A DNA stretch of 64,000 nucleotides from positions 62,001 to 126,000 of the forward strand of contig JAGPYM010000030.1 of the NCBI GenBank assembly GCA_020736575.1, in the 5' to 3' direction. The notes under the pieces are model-generated. The model was not told where the DNA came from. It did not search any database and was given only the letters and a program-made list of their open reading frames with translations. Position numbers and translations under genes: made by a program. Positions 11,604 to 23,569 of the stretch are shown here, piece after piece (position 1 is the first letter of the stretch; each line of letters begins with the position of its first letter). The stretch is from Thelonectria olida. Taxonomy: Eukaryota; Ascomycota; Sordariomycetes; Hypocreales; Nectriaceae.

Positions 11604-13544
11604 CTAATCGAAGGTGATCTTGGTCGACTTCTGGTTCATGTCGACGTCCTTGAAAAACGCGCCGTACATATCGTGGGTCTTCTTCTTCACGGTGGTGCCA
11701 AACTTGAGCAAGTCTTCAGGAACCTCCTGGTTGGCGCCTCTGAGGATGTTGACAAGGCTACATGATGTGAGTATTTCTCTATTTCAGGCTGAGATGGGAT
11801 ACTTACGAGCCAGAGTGAGCCTTGTCTTGGATAGTGAACATGGTAATGGCCTCGCCAGTCTTGCCGGCACGGCCAGTTCGTCCGATACGGTGGACGTAGT
11901 CTTCAATGGTCAAGGGGAACTGGAAACCAAAACATTAGATGGTGTCGTCAGGACAATGGGATAAAAGAGTAGACTTACCGTGACGTTAATAACCAACTTG
12001 ACCTCGGGGATATCCAGACCTCGGGCAGCAACGTCGGTCGCGACGAGGACTGGCGTCTGGCCGGACTTGAAAGCCTCCAAACTCCTTGTTCGCTGCTCTT
12101 GTCTGAGATCTCCGTGAATACCGCCAACATTGACGCCCTTGCGAGCCAAAAAGCCCTCCACGCGGGTCGCCTCCTTCTTGTATAGACAGAATACCAGGAT
12201 GCGGTCGTTCTTCTGCTTGCCCTGTTGGTGCTGCTTCAGGATCTGGAGAAGGCGGAACTCCTTGTCTCGAGGTTCAACGACCTCGACGCGCTGGGTGATG
12301 CGCGAATTGGCCTGCAGCTCAACGGCACCGCTGGCCGTCTCCTTGCCAGCAGAACCAATGGTGATCTTGACAGGGTTGACCATGAATGTCGATGCGATAG
12401 CCTGCACAGAGGCGGGCCATGTCGCAGTGAACATGAGCGTCTGGCGCTGCTCCCGCGGGGGGCAAGCGCCAAGAATCATCTTGATGTCCTCCTCGAAACC
12501 CTTGTCGAGCATGCGGTCGGCCTCATCCAGGACGGCAAACTTGGCGCCGCTGAGATCGACCGTGTCGTCGGACATGAAGTCCTTGAGACGGCCAGGCGTG
12601 GCGACGATGATGTCGGCGCCGCGTCGGAGGAGATTGCGCTGGTCGTCCTTGGAAGCACCGCCATATATGCAGACGCACTTGAGGCCGACCAGAGCAGCGA
12701 CGTGGGAGAGCTGCTCCTGGGTCTGCATGGCGAGTTCTCGGGTGGGTGACACGACGACGGCCTTGATGCCCTTCTTGCGGATTGCGAGGACGGCTTCGAC
12801 GCAGGGGAGCGCAAAGGCCATGGTCTTTCCGGATCCTGTCTCGGCGATACCAATGGCGTCGCGGGAAGAGAGAGTAAAGGGCCACGAAGCGGACTGGATC
12901 GGCGTGGGCTTCGTGTAGTTGGCGAAAGGCGAGGGCTTCTTCTCGAGGAGGTTGGTGGACGGCAGGTGGCGGAACTCGAGAATGGGGCGGAGAGAAACCT
13001 TGTCGGCGGTGGGATCGGTGATTGTGATTTCATTCTTGGTCAAGAAGTCGTCGATTTCGGACTGGGGGACGTCGGAGAGGCTCATGGTCTGGACGTAAGG
13101 GGAGTCGCCGTTGCTATGGCCGTTGGTCTCGGGTTCTTGGGCAGGTTTAGACTTCTTCTTGTCCTTCTTAGACTTTTTCTCCTTGGGAGCTTCCTCAGCG
13201 TCGGGCATTTCCTGGTCCTCGGTGCTCTTCTCCTCACTCTCAGCTTCGGTCTCGGTCTGAGCCTCCTTCAGCTTCTTCTCCTTCTTGGCCTTCTTCTTGG
13301 CTTTCTTGATTTCCTTTTCGCTCAACTGTTCGGCCTCGACATCCGCGCCGTTGGTCTCGGGGGTGGTCTCCACAGCAGCGGCCTCTTCCTCAAGCTTGCG
13401 CTTCTTCTCCTTCTTCTTCTCCTTGCGCTCCTTCTTCTCCTTCTTTAGACGGGCCTTTTCGATGGCGGCATCGGCGTCGGCGTCAATCTTTGTCTTTTTG
13501 GCGGGTCGTTCCTCGCTCTCGGCGAGGCGCTTTGTTGCAGCCAT
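11604..13544 (-). CDS. DBP3: ATP-dependent RNA helicase DBP3 (DEAD box)
   Basis: Three exons (13544-11979, 11919-11807, 11757-11604), 610 residues. DBP3 acts in the nucleolus in 60S ribosomal subunit assembly (ITS1 processing). The first 150 residues are a Lys/Glu-rich low-complexity domain ([16 protein letters not shown]), as in other Dbp3 proteins. The helicase core has the Q motif ([13 protein letters not shown]), Walker A (AETGSGKT), Ia (SPTRELAMQ), Ib (TPGRL), DEAD in [16 protein letters not shown], motif III as TAT in LMFTATWP (typical of Dbp3), and motifs V and VI ([17 protein letters not shown]). Both introns interrupt the C-terminal RecA domain. The gene ends KSTKITFD. Confidence 0.95.
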
Positions 13545-14860
13545 GATAAAGGCTTGTCGCAATTGATCTGGAAGAAGTTCTATATGTGTATGCGATCAAG
13601 ATGCAAACTGAAGCCGAGGATTGGACGTGGCTGGGTGGACGAGGAACAAGATCGCCTTGGAAAAGTGGTGGGATGTCGCAGCGAGAAAGAATGGCAGAAA
13701 AAAAAATCGTTATCGATAAGAGTCTTCGTGGTGAGCGTTTCGTCCGCTTTGGGATGACTCGAGTGGGCCCTTGAGCTGATCTGGGGTGGACCCACGTGAA
13801 GATAAGCCTGCAAGCGCTGATAAGCACGTCGCATCCTCGGTTGGTACGTACTCATCCACGCACGACTTTTCGATGTCATGAGTTGTTCTGATGGTGATGT
13901 GATGGTGTGTACACAAATTCACTCGTATTCCCCTTTGCATCACTTCAGCTGATCCGACTTGGGGCTGGCCTCGTTTCCTTTGTTCTTTCTCCTTCTGTGT
14001 CTCTGCTCTAGCGCCTGCCTTGGTCAATGAAATGCGTGGAGAGAAGACAGACAGTTCAACACGACATTTGACCAGCTCACCTCGCCTCACGCACTGCGAC
14101 TGCGACTGCGACTGCTACTGCTACTGCTACGACGGCCTCACCATGATGGCGTAACCATGCCAACTCTTCTCTCCTTCTTGTTCTCTCCTCCTCCGCTCGA
14201 GCGACTCGTCCTTGTTGCTGCTGGCCTCGTCGGCCTCTCGCAATGGTTCTTATCCCCGGACCAATTCGCAACCCAGCAACGCCCATTCGATTCGCTGCGA
14301 GATGCCGTCAACACAACCCACCCGACAGCACCGGATTTGCCAATTTCTCATGCAGGTCTGCAAATATGCCACCACGGTCCCCAAGAGAATGACTTTGTGT
14401 CTCGCTCTGGCTGGCCCAAACCCTTCGTTCTGTTCTCCGCACTTCTGCTTTGCCCGACCAAGGCTGTGACCCCAAACTAATGTCGAATGGTCCCCTGCGC
14501 TTGTTTACCCTCTCATTGGGCATTTGCCTCATGTCGCTCACTGACTACGGCAGGACACGGCGTCGGGCCGTCACTCTCCAAGCAACCACACACGCACCCA
14601 AGCTAATAAGTTGACGTGCGCACTTTTCTAGGGATGGATTCATCACTGGCCATGTGTTTCTCCGCAGCTGAGCAATCCGTCCATTTGTTGTTTTTGTTTG
14701 GGGCCCCTGCAGGACGGCATGTGGTTTGAAGGCATACAAGTGTATGCGAGATCCTCTTATCCTCCTCCTCCCCCGTCCGTCCGTCCGGTTGTTTCTCTCT
14801 CCCTCTCTCTCTCTTATAACGCCATGAAGAGTCTCATGATTCACCAAGGCCGTCCATCCC
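13545..14860. other. Divergent intergenic region
   Basis: About 1.3 kb between DBP3 and the membrane protein gene. It holds a CTGCGA/CTGCTA microsatellite at 14093-14130 and pyrimidine-rich tracts near 14755-14815. Open frames here lack protein-like features. Confidence 0.5.
14093..14130. repeat. CTGCGA / CTGCTA microsatellite
   Basis: Three CTGCGA-type hexamers pass into three CTGCTA units in the 5' flank of the DBP3/membrane-protein pair. Non-coding by context. Confidence 0.7.
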
Positions 14861-15890
14861 ATGAATGGAAGAAATGTCGACTCAACTGCCCTCTGCCCAG
14901 CCCAGGGCCGCCCGGACATGTACGGCTTGGGCATCCGCTGCGCCTTTTACGTCCAATGGTTCGGCGCTGTGCTCGTCGAGTACATTGACGAGGACGATCT
15001 CCCCGACGTGCGGTCCCTCGGCGCCTTTCTTTCCGCCGCTGCCACAACCGGCCTCATCATCCAGGTAGCCCAGAGCAAGCTGCAGACCATGGACATTTAC
15101 ATTGTGCTGCTGCTTGCCATTGGCATGTTCTTCTTCCTCATCCCCATCCACGTGTGGCGTGTCCTCACCCGCTGCAACCCCAACCTCGATCCCTTCAACC
15201 TTTCCAAGGAACGACACGGAATCGTCTACAAGTACTCGACTTTTGTGCTTCTCGTCGCTGATGCAGGCGTCGGCACCTGGTTCTACACCTCTTACTTGCC
15301 CAACCTGGACAGGACCTGTCGCCAATTCGCCTTTGTCTTTGGCAAGGTAAATATTGAAGACAAGGTCTACATTGCCTTTACTGCCATCTTTTACATTTGC
15401 ATTCTTCTTGCCTGCGCTTGTGTCATCATATTTTATCCGTGTTGCCAGCTTCGAACTTTTATAGATGAGCGTTATTGGAGCCGAGTCAGGTATTTATTCT
15501 CATCATTGCTCCCTCTCACGACTTCTTACACCCCACGGTAACTAACAATCGAAATTTAGGAAAACCCACATCGGATTGCTACACCTCGCCCGCACGCTGT
15601 GCGGTTTTGCCGTTTTCGGCGTCTTAGTCGCCGCCATTGAACTCCCCATCGCCTGGAACAACATCAACGGCGTTAACGACGTCGACACGTTGGCCCAGCT
15701 CATACCGCTCTTCATCAGCGTCGGATACGTTCTCCGCGTGTGGGTGCTTCACCAGGTCCGCAAGGAACAGAACCAATCGCCGGAAACGACTGCGAGCGAG
15801 ACTGCACCCGACGACAGCGAGCATCCGGAGGTAATCAACGGCGGCAGTTGGCCTCAGTGGCCTCCGGCGTCGTATCGGCCATCAGTCTAA
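14861..15890 (+). CDS. Multi-pass fungal membrane protein of unknown function
   Basis: Two exons, 14861-15489 and 15560-15890, 319 residues. The start is typical of a large uncharacterised fungal family: a Cys-containing lead-in then GRPDMYGLGIRCAFYVQW. About seven hydrophobic helices follow (for example SLGAFLSAAATTGLIIQV, DIYIVLLLAIGMFFFLIPI and YKYSTFVLLVADAGVGTWF). The C-terminal half carries HIGLLHLARTLCGFAVFG and a last helix, then a polar tail (SPETTASETAPDD). ATG 14861 places the conserved DMYGLGIR motif at residue 19. No enzymatic or transport motif is visible. It is of the same general type as the gene at 50534-51977. Confidence 0.8.
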
Positions 15891-17692
15891 GCAATGGGTT
15901 TCGCGTCATCTTATTCCTATGTAACGGGCATTGCGTCAAATGGGGCGGGAATGGGGCCTTGGATTTCAATTGGTGTTACTTGCATTCATCATCATAGAGG
16001 CTTGGTGAATCTACTGCATGGTTTGGAGAGCCGAGATTGTTTTCGTGTATTTAGTGTATTCTCTACAACAACCTTTCTTCTGACTCTACCACCATCCACG
16101 ACAATTCCTCATGTCAATCATGTTCAAAAATTTCATTCGGTGCGTTGTATTCGAAAGAACACATTGTATTGATCACCAACACAACCCTTACGGAACTCCA
16201 GTTATGTCTGACACTGAGAAGGGGATAGAATATCTTGCATGTGGCAGCAGTTAATTATCAACTCAATCACTTTTCCACTTCAAGGAGGATTGCTGCGCAT
16301 TGCGATTATTATTTGAACATGATTGTCCCTGAGGAGACTTGCGGCTTCCCACTGTGGTTAATAAGGTGGCCTCCTCAAGTCCTCTGAGGCCTAGTGTTGG
16401 GTGGAAACCTTGTTTTGAACTCTGCAGATCATGCGTATTCGGCAGTCTAGATCTGTGGTCTTCTCTGGGATCTCAAATGGTAAGTACCCTCTCTGGTTAG
16501 ACTCTTCTCAGTGTTGGGAGTCGATCTCGCTCGTGGACTCCATGGGCTCATTTCACCGCCTCGTCATCTCCGAAACATTTTCCGTAGATGCGCCTAGGGC
16601 TCCATCGATGTCTTCCAGGTAAGCTCTAGGAATCTTTTTGGAATGAAAATTTTGTTCTTTCATTGAGGGTTGATGCGCAGTGTGCAATGCTCGGTTTGGC
16701 ATTGTATCAAAATCCACCGCACAGAAGCTGAAATTATGGTTATAACAACTGACCCTCCTTGAAGAAGCTTGTGATGTCTTTGCTGAGATGATATCATGTC
16801 ATCTATTCAATAGCATCGCTGTCTTCAATTCCAAAAGTCGCATGTACCGAGAGTTCTATAGCGACGGATGGCTTCTCCTAGAGAGGCTGGCGGAAAATAT
16901 CATAATAAAGCAATATAAGGTGATAATAGGATCCGCAAACGCGCAATTAATGTATCAGAACTAGTCTTCAAATGATTCAATAGAAGAAAGGAAGGCAAAC
17001 GGTGCGTCTGTTTTACGTTGAGAGTCATCACAAGGCGAGTTCCGAGTGTTCCTTCAGGTACTTAAACCTCTCAGCTCCTGCTCCAACACTACGACTGCAC
17101 ACTCAACTTGTCAATCTTGGTTATTCATTGAAGCGAGCTCAACAATACAAAGTTGAGCCGTCTGTTCCATGTCCTGCTACACATGAATTGGCTCGCCCGT
17201 GAGAGGACTGATCAAGTGACCACGTGGAGACGGCAACATACCTATCTCATGCGGTGCTCCTCGACCTCACGGCCAAGAGGCAAGATGCCCGATGCCGCAG
17301 GGTCTAGACAATGAAAGCCAATAAATTCACTGGTACAAATACTGGCGTTTGCGTCACTCGGCCATGCTGGCAATTGTGCACCATTCTCGGCTATGTGCAG
17401 CTGCGCGACTCGAGACGAACTGGCTGCCAGCTGCAACCTCTGCCACCCAGTAGAAATGCTTCACTGCCCGTGGCAGCTGTTCACAACCACACCTGCGCAC
17501 AAGATTGATCTCATTAGGGCCCGAAGAAAGGCCGTCTGCCTTCAACATTCTGTGAATCGCTTTTGTGTGGGCGCACAACCTTGCTCAATTCATCCCACCG
17601 GGAGCTTCCACTGCGGCTCCCCTCTCCTCCCGCATACAACAACCAAGCCTCACTCCCAGTTTCTACCACGCAGGCGTCTTTTCTCTGCTACG
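15891..17692. other. Intergenic, 1.8 kb
   Basis: Several short open frames occur but none has domain features, consistent splicing or a signal peptide. No tandem repeat or RNA gene recognised. It may hold long regulatory sequence for the surface-protein gene at 17693. Confidence 0.45.
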
Positions 17693-18593
17693 ATGGCGTT
17701 CTACGTGCTGATCATCCTGCTCCTCCTCTTCGCGACGGATGGCCTCGCCGTCTTCCTCCGGCCGCCTGGCCCCGGCCCCATCTATGACTATCGCGACAAT
17801 CCTGTGTACCAACTCGGACAAGACCTCGACATGGAATGGGAGGTGAACTACGACAAGTGCAACATGACTCTTGTCCAGCTGGACGTCGTCGACCCGTCGG
17901 GCGAGACGGCCTTCAAGCTGCCAAAAGCCATGGCTCATCAGATTCTCGGTGAGTATCTCTCTCTCTTGCTCTGTCTCTCCCTGTGGCTGACAACGATGCG
18001 ACGCAGAGAACTACACCTCGGAGACCTACACCTGGACTGTTTCTTTTGACGGCTTCCCCGACACCTTCAATCCTGGCCTGGGGAACATTTACTACTTCCG
18101 CATGGACGATGCGGACGACGAGGAGAGACCCGAAATATCCCACTACTTCAACATCACCGACCCTGCGGCAGCCACAACCACTGGCACTCCTACTGCCGAC
18201 CCAACCTCAGGCGCTACAGGAAGTTGGTACTCAGGGGTTTACGACAGCGGAAGCACGCCCGGAACAGCCTCCCCTTCCAACGGAACTGTCGCATCCGGCC
18301 ACGACCACGGCGAGTGTCTCTCCAAGAGCGCATTGGTTGGCATATCCGTCGGCGCCACCATCGGCGCGCTGGCAGTCATGGCAGGACTGGCTTTCTTGGT
18401 CTGGCGAGTCTTGCGAGGAAACTCGGAATCGCCATCTCGCCTTTCGTCCAAGGAACCGATGCTAGAACCGACGCTTCCAACTGCGACTGTGGCTGCCAAT
18501 ACTCCATTTCAGCCTCCGTTTCACGTCGTCTCGCCGATTTCGCCACACGCCTACCATCGCCAACCACCGTGGGAGATTTACGAGGCCCCTTGA
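17693..18593 (+). CDS. Single-pass Ser/Thr-rich surface protein
   Basis: Two exons (17693-17948, 18007-18593), 280 residues. Signal peptide at the N terminus (MAFYVLIILLLLFATDGLAV). The ectodomain (about residues 22-125) contains DMEWEVNYDKCNMTLVQLDV and several N-glycosylation sequons (NMT, NYT, NIT). A Thr/Ser/Gly/Pro-rich stalk follows. One transmembrane helix (ALVGISVGATIGALAVMAG onwards) is followed by the basic stop-transfer WRVLRG. The cytoplasmic tail is about 70 residues with PPF, PPW and HAYHRQPPWEIYE. This architecture resembles WSC/Mid2-like or related fungal cell-surface proteins, but no WSC cysteine domain is present. A sensor or cell-wall role is inference only. Confidence 0.8.
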
Positions 18594-19324
18594 GTGACTG
18601 TTTTTCGACTTTGGGAGAATGTGGTTCTGGGGATTGTGGTCGGGATTCAGGATCCGAGGAGGGCAAACGTGCTGGTGTTTGGAATGAGGAGATTGAGTGA
18701 TACCGCAATGATACCCAATGTTACGACGGAAGTAGCAAAGATCCAACTACTAGACGAGCAGTTAAGCAATACTATGGCCATTTTGCCAGGATTATTTACA
18801 ACATTCTGGATCAAATTGTAGAGGCGATATGCTCCTTCGGACCTTCGCTTCACATTCAGGTTTGGGCGAAGTTGGGTCTCAGCCAAATCAGTTTCCTGAC
18901 TACCATTGTGTTTCTCGATTTCTGCCTCGCATTTTTTGCAGAAACCGAATACGACCTAAGTCACCCTTTTCCAAGTCTAGATGAAGCAAAATCAAAATAC
19001 TCGAGATGCTAACGGTCTGATACGAGAACCCCCCCGAGAGCACCATAGGAGATGCTCAGCCTTGTTACTTTGTTCACTGGGTTAAACGGTCAACGACACC
19101 AACCCGGCCATTTTGTTATCACATCAAGACGAGATAGCCTAGATGATCATTCTTGAGGCACATGCATGTAGAAAATGTAAATGAAGTGAGATGTGCTTAT
19201 AGCCAGAAAGACGTGGTAACCCAATCATAACGACGTGTCGACCCTATACATGCTATTACCTGCATAAATGAAACAAATTATAGCCATTCCAATGATTGCA
19301 TCCCTCTAATAGACTTTTCTTCAA
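18594..19324. other. Intergenic
   Basis: 3' flanks of the convergent surface-protein and CinA genes. No gene or repeat recognised. Confidence 0.45.
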
Positions 19325-19867
19325 TTACTGCGCCTTGCTCCCGTCGACAAGAAGTTCACGGAGCTGCGACAACGCCTCCATGACAGTCGCTTGTCGAACC
19401 TGCTCCCGATCGCCCGGGAAGTGGAAAGGGCCCAACGCCTTTGCCTTGTCAGCCGTTGCAATACCAATGAAGACCATTCCAACCGGCTTGCCGTCCTGGG
19501 AGTCCGGTCCCGCAACGCCCGTGGTGCTAATGCCCCAAGTGGTTGGGCTCTCAACGCTGGTGATGGCGCGAGTGCCTGACGCCATCTGCTCGGCGACATC
19601 ACCATGGATGACGCCGTGTTGAGCGATGAGATCGCCGTCGACTTTGAGGAGCTCTCTCTTGATCTCGGTTGCATATGAGACGACGCCGCCGCGGAAGACG
19701 GCGCTTGCGCCTCCGACAGATGTGAGGGCTGCCATGATGCCGCCGCCCGTCAATGATTCGGCGACGGCGACGGTCTGGTTTGCGTGCTTCAGCATGGAGA
19801 TGACATCTGCGGAAATGTCACGCAGGGTTTCGGACGTTCGCTTGACGTATTGAGTCGAAGACGCCAT
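19325..19867 (-). CDS. CinA C-terminal domain amidase (PncC-like)
   Basis: Intronless, 180 residues. Homologous to the CinA/PncC domain, which in bacteria deamidates nicotinamide mononucleotide (NMN to nicotinic acid mononucleotide). Family motifs: VAVAESLTGGGIMAALT near residue 30, VVSYATEIKRELLKV, HGVIHGDVAEQMASG, TWGISTTGVAGPD and PVGMVFIGIA. The conserved Ser of AESLTGG and the TTGVAGP loop are present, so it should be active. The MoCF-like N-terminal half of bacterial CinA is absent, as in other fungal members. ATG 19867 immediately precedes the conserved region. Confidence 0.9.
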   Translation of the reverse strand: MASSTQYVKRTSETLRDISADVISMLKHANQTVAVAESLTGGGIMAALTSVGGASAVFRGGVVSYATEIKRELLKVDGDLIAQHGVIHGDVAEQMASGTRAITSVESPTTWGISTTGVAGPDSQDGKPVGMVFIGIATADKAKALGPFHFPGDREQVRQATVMEALSQLRELLVDGSKAQ

Positions 19868-21011
19868 GATGTAAGGTCCAGGTAGGCAGATCACCAGGTG
19901 GTATGAAACGAAAGATGATGTGAAGAGCGAAAGGCAAGTTGTATAAAAAGACAATCGATGAGATATTGAGACAATTGTATCCCAGAGACGGGGGAAAGTC
20001 GCTTCATATACGTATGCTTAAGTCCTCCCCATGTCATTCTCGCCTCCTTCAAGGCCTGCCTTCTTGGCCGGATGGCTGGGCTGCCTTCGAATTAATGGCC
20101 ATGTTCGCCAGGAACGTGGCATAACATTGACCAGTCAACTGTCCCAAGCAACCAACCGAGCCACAACAAGCCCACCAGGCATTGCCTCATCGAAGAGCCT
20201 CACTGGGGAATCTCACTTCTCTTCCCCATTGAAAGGTCGCTGCCTGACGACAGTCCCGTCATCAGCCCAGTGGTGAGGTCCACCCCCCTCCACTGCATCT
20301 GCATGCTGACGGCTCACACAATGAGTTGCCTCGTGTTTGCCTAACTCGATACCAAGGCAGACTTGAAGCAATGTTCGCCGTGGGCTTTACATGCTTAAAT
20401 CTATTCGTTACTCAAATCGGCCTCTCGGACTCAGGTGGCTTGGTGTGACTTGACTCTATGCCGAGAGCCCGAGATGCGTTCCCAAACGCGGTGCTAAATC
20501 TTAGGGTAAGACTTAGCGGCCGAGACCAACAGACTAATCTTCAATTGTCACACCGGAAGAGTCATATCCATTGATGACAGCAGGACATTTTTCGTAAACC
20601 ATATTTAGGAAGCAGTCGCAGCCTTTAATGCCATGGATCACCGGACGAAGACATAGCAGAGGTCCAATGTAGGCTACAGCCGTTTACCCGGTCATAGCTG
20701 ATTATTCCCGTGACTGGACAATTGTGATAACGACTAATTGTCTTACATAGGGCGACAGCCTGGACAGCTTAGGCAGGTCGTTCTTTATCGAGTGGAGAAA
20801 GTGTGTTCTTTCTTGCCCTGTCAATGTCCATGTCAATATCAATGGCGCGCCTTTGCTGTGACGTGACCGACATATATGTCGCGCCTACAGAATCACGCGA
20901 TACCCTAGAGACGAGATATTTAAACAGGTGTCCACTGTACCAGATAATGATATTCAAAAAGACGTCAATTTCTCATGCAAAGCATAATCAATAAGAAACA
21001 ACTCACTCACC
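19868..21011. other. Divergent intergenic region
   Basis: 1.1 kb between the CinA-like gene and the GNAT gene. Apart from the TATA-like element at 20917, no feature stands out. Confidence 0.45.
20917..20924 (+). promoter_or_regulatory. TATA-like element TATTTAAA
   Basis: TATTTAAA lies 88 bases before the GNAT start codon, a plausible core-promoter distance. The same octamer precedes the F-box gene (35203). Confidence 0.4.
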
Positions 21012-21563
21012 ATGACCAACGCCAACCTCCAGTTCCGCATCGCCACTACTGATGACGCCCCCCGAATCCGACAACTCGTCGAGGCTGCCTTTCAAGCCGA
21101 GGACAGCAGACCAGACTGGACCGCCGACATGGAACTCGGACGCAACTTCCGCATCGGCATCGACGAGATTCTGCCCAAGATCACCGGCCCCGACAGCGAC
21201 ATCCTGATCGCCACCGACGACAACGACGCCCTCGTCGCCAGCGTCGCAATCTGGAGGCGCGACGCCAGCCTCGCGCGCTTTGCCCTCCTCTCCGTGGACC
21301 AGACTCGCCAGCAGGGCGGCGTCGGGCGCAAGGTGCTCGCCCACGCGGAAGACTACTGCCGCAGGGAATGGGGCGTGGACAAGTTTGGCTTGAACGCGCT
21401 TTCGACGCGCCAGGAGCTCATCTCGTGGTATGGACGGTGCGGCTATCGGAAGACGGGCGAGCTGACGCCGTTTCCCGTTGAAAAGATCAACGGCAGAGAT
21501 GTGCCCGAGGAGTTGTGCTTTGTCGAGCTGGAAAAGGAGTTGGGTGCAGAGAGGGCCAAATAG
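21012..21563 (+). CDS. GNAT family N-acetyltransferase
   Basis: Intronless, 183 residues. N-terminal FRIATTDDAPRIRQLVEAAF is the first strand-helix of the GNAT fold. The core strand is LIATDDNDALVASVAIW. Motif A (acetyl-CoA pyrophosphate loop) is FALLSVDQTRQQGGVGRKV, with QQGGVG in place of the usual Q/RxxGxG/A. Motif B includes KFGLNALSTRQELISWYGRC followed by GYRKTGE. Substrate cannot be predicted. The coding region is markedly GC-rich in third positions relative to its flanks. Confidence 0.88.
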   Translation: MTNANLQFRIATTDDAPRIRQLVEAAFQAEDSRPDWTADMELGRNFRIGIDEILPKITGPDSDILIATDDNDALVASVAIWRRDASLARFALLSVDQTRQQGGVGRKVLAHAEDYCRREWGVDKFGLNALSTRQELISWYGRCGYRKTGELTPFPVEKINGRDVPEELCFVELEKELGAERAK

Positions 21564-22256
21564 GTTCAACGATGTTGTATCGTCGATTGGAATGTCACGT
21601 TGTCGAATAGAGCTTCAAGCATATTAATTATGTGCTCGGTTTGGTCTTCAACTTGGCTTGTCTGGCCGTCGGGACTCGAAGTGGTAGATGTATTGCACAA
21701 TGGGGAGCCTCAATTTATCATGTAGATATACACCTGCCGATATTAGAATCCATTTCTATTTTCCACCCGCAGGGCTGACTGGCAATCGTTTATGACGTGT
21801 AGTCTAGAGTGATAGGAAAATGCGACACGACGCCCGAGCAAGAGAGTGAAACCTACGCCACAACGCCAAAGAGCCTCATGTACTTCTAGGGTTCTTCTAC
21901 ATTAACACCTCGATCTCTTCACATACCCCTCCTGATTCTCGTCATGTTCCTTGCTGCCGTGCGTTCTGTATGGGGCGAAGCACATGATTTCGTCGCCGCA
22001 TTCTCACACACTTTTATAAGTAATCCGTAGCATGGCCAACTCTGTTATTATCGCACTAATTATCCCTTTCTTGTACTTAAATCTATCATAAATTACTCTA
22101 TTTAAGTGGACTTGTTGCTTGGTGTCCAGGGCCCTTGTTTCCTGTTTCCTTTATCAAGACACATCTAACCCCGTTGCCCAGATGATCCATAGCATTAACC
22201 AAACAGTCGCCGGCAATTGAGAACGTGCTGGCTCGGCCTTTTGCAAGGAGAGCGAT
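21564..22256. other. Intergenic
   Basis: 3' flanks of two convergent genes. AT-rich in 22010-22110, no gene recognised. Confidence 0.4.
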
Positions 22257-22889
22257 TTATTTCTCGAATTTGACGATGGGTGTCCAGACGGGTGGTCGAA
22301 TGGGCGTCCAGATGGGCGTGGGTGTGTTGATGGGCGTGTCGATAGGTGTCTGCATGGGCGTAGTTGTCGTAGCTGTAGTTGTAGACGACGTGGAGGTGGA
22401 GGTGGACGTAATGGGCGTGCACATAAGGTTCAGGCAGCCGCAGCGGACGAAGTCGCAGATTCTAACTCCAATACAATCGCTGTCTTCTGTGCAAGGAAAC
22501 AGGTCGGCGGGAACGAAAGTTGAGCTGGTCGTGGTGAAAGACGAGGTAGGTGTTCCAGTTGGAGTTGAGGTGATGGATGGAGTTGTAGTAGGAGTTCCGG
22601 CTGGAGTAGTGGTTGGAGTTCCGGCTGGAGTAGTGGTTGGAGTTCCGGATGGAGTTGTAGTAGGAGTTCCGGATGGAGTAGTGGTTGGAGTAGTGGTGGC
22701 AGATGGAGTGGTCGTGCTAGACGAGCATGTGTCAATGGGATATCAACAGCCGCGTTGGGAGTTGACAGCGCCATCTCAGATGCAGTCTGCGTGTTGAACA
22801 TACCTAGATGAGACCTTACACGGTCCGGCATTGACACCACCGACAGAGAGAATGGCGAAAGCACCAACGAGGAGGTTCAGAGACACCAT
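22257..22889 (-). CDS. Small secreted Thr/Pro-rich protein with six-cysteine core
   Basis: Two exons (22889-22804, 22716-22257) with an 87-base GTATGT...TAG intron, 181 residues. The signal peptide MVSLNLLVGAFAILSVGGVNA should be cleaved before GPCK. A mucin-like region of near-perfect 8-residue repeats (GTPTTTPS/A) follows. Then comes a compact core at residues 104-128 with six cysteines spaced C-x5-C-x5-C-x4-C-x-C-x4-C, and a second Thr/Pro-rich tail ending IVKFEK. The reading frame has no ATG after the intron, so it is invisible to simple ORF calling. The splice model is supported because the AGC codon and frame are restored exactly across a canonical intron. The pattern suggests an O-glycosylated extracellular protein, possibly a cell-wall or effector-like protein; function unknown. 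Confidence 0.75.
22579..22698. repeat. 24-bp tandem repeat, about five units, coding
   Basis: Units at 22579, 22603, 22627, 22651 and 22675 differ at a few positions and encode the 8-residue Thr/Pro repeat of the secreted protein on the minus strand. In-frame unit length allows copy-number change without frameshift. Confidence 0.85.
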
Positions 22890-23569
22890 TTTAACGAGTG
22901 ACAGTAGCGAGCGACAGTAACGAGCGACAGTTGTAATTCAGGATGGAGAGCAACGCCGGAACAAGCAGGAAACCCGACCCTTTTTGACATTTTCCTATCT
23001 CGAACTAACCTAACCAACGGGCAAGAAGCCCATGCGCGACTGTTAATTGTCTCGCTGATCGCCATAAACGCCATCGCAGCTGGGAACCGGGAGAGAGGGT
23101 AAACGGCCTTCACCCCTGACGCTAAAAACGAAAAGGCCTCAGTAGCCAATCCATGAAGCTATTCCCGCGCCATTATGTGGACGCTCATTCAATAGTTTCT
23201 CCTTAGCCTTGGGCTAAGTCTTGTTAAATCGGCGATCTCTCTCGCCTTGGGCCGCTGGCTGATTCATTTGCAAGCCTGGCACGACGTCATCAACTTGTTT
23301 AATTTAACAAACTGTTTGCGATCAGTACCAAAGTACTCGTCAATCGAAAGCTCAGGTAAGACCTAACTAACAGGCGTCCAACTAAGCAATTCGCCTTATC
23401 TCGCTCCGAGATGGTTGGGTCTTTGAGGAAACAACTCGTTTAGTAGAATCAGTAGGGAGGTGATTTCACGAGGTAACGGAAGTGTTTGTTTTCTCGATGG
23501 AAGGGACATGTAGCTGCCTCTTTCATGAGCGTGCTGCAAATAAATATCCCAAATCGTTTCGCATCTTCA
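22890..23569. other. Intergenic
   Basis: Upstream of the secreted protein and downstream of the DUF7580-PNP gene. A short imperfect direct repeat (agtgacagtagcgagcgacagtaacgagcgacag broken into about 12-base units) lies at 22895-22930. No gene recognised. Confidence 0.4.

Noticed and set aside
12130..12918. 262-residue open frame antisense to DBP3
   Set aside because: Shadow of the helicase gene; Arg/Ser-rich composition typical of antisense frames.
22579..22698. CRISPR-like regularly spaced repeat
   Set aside because: Units are contiguous without spacers and encode the Thr/Pro repeat of a secreted protein; the genome is eukaryotic.
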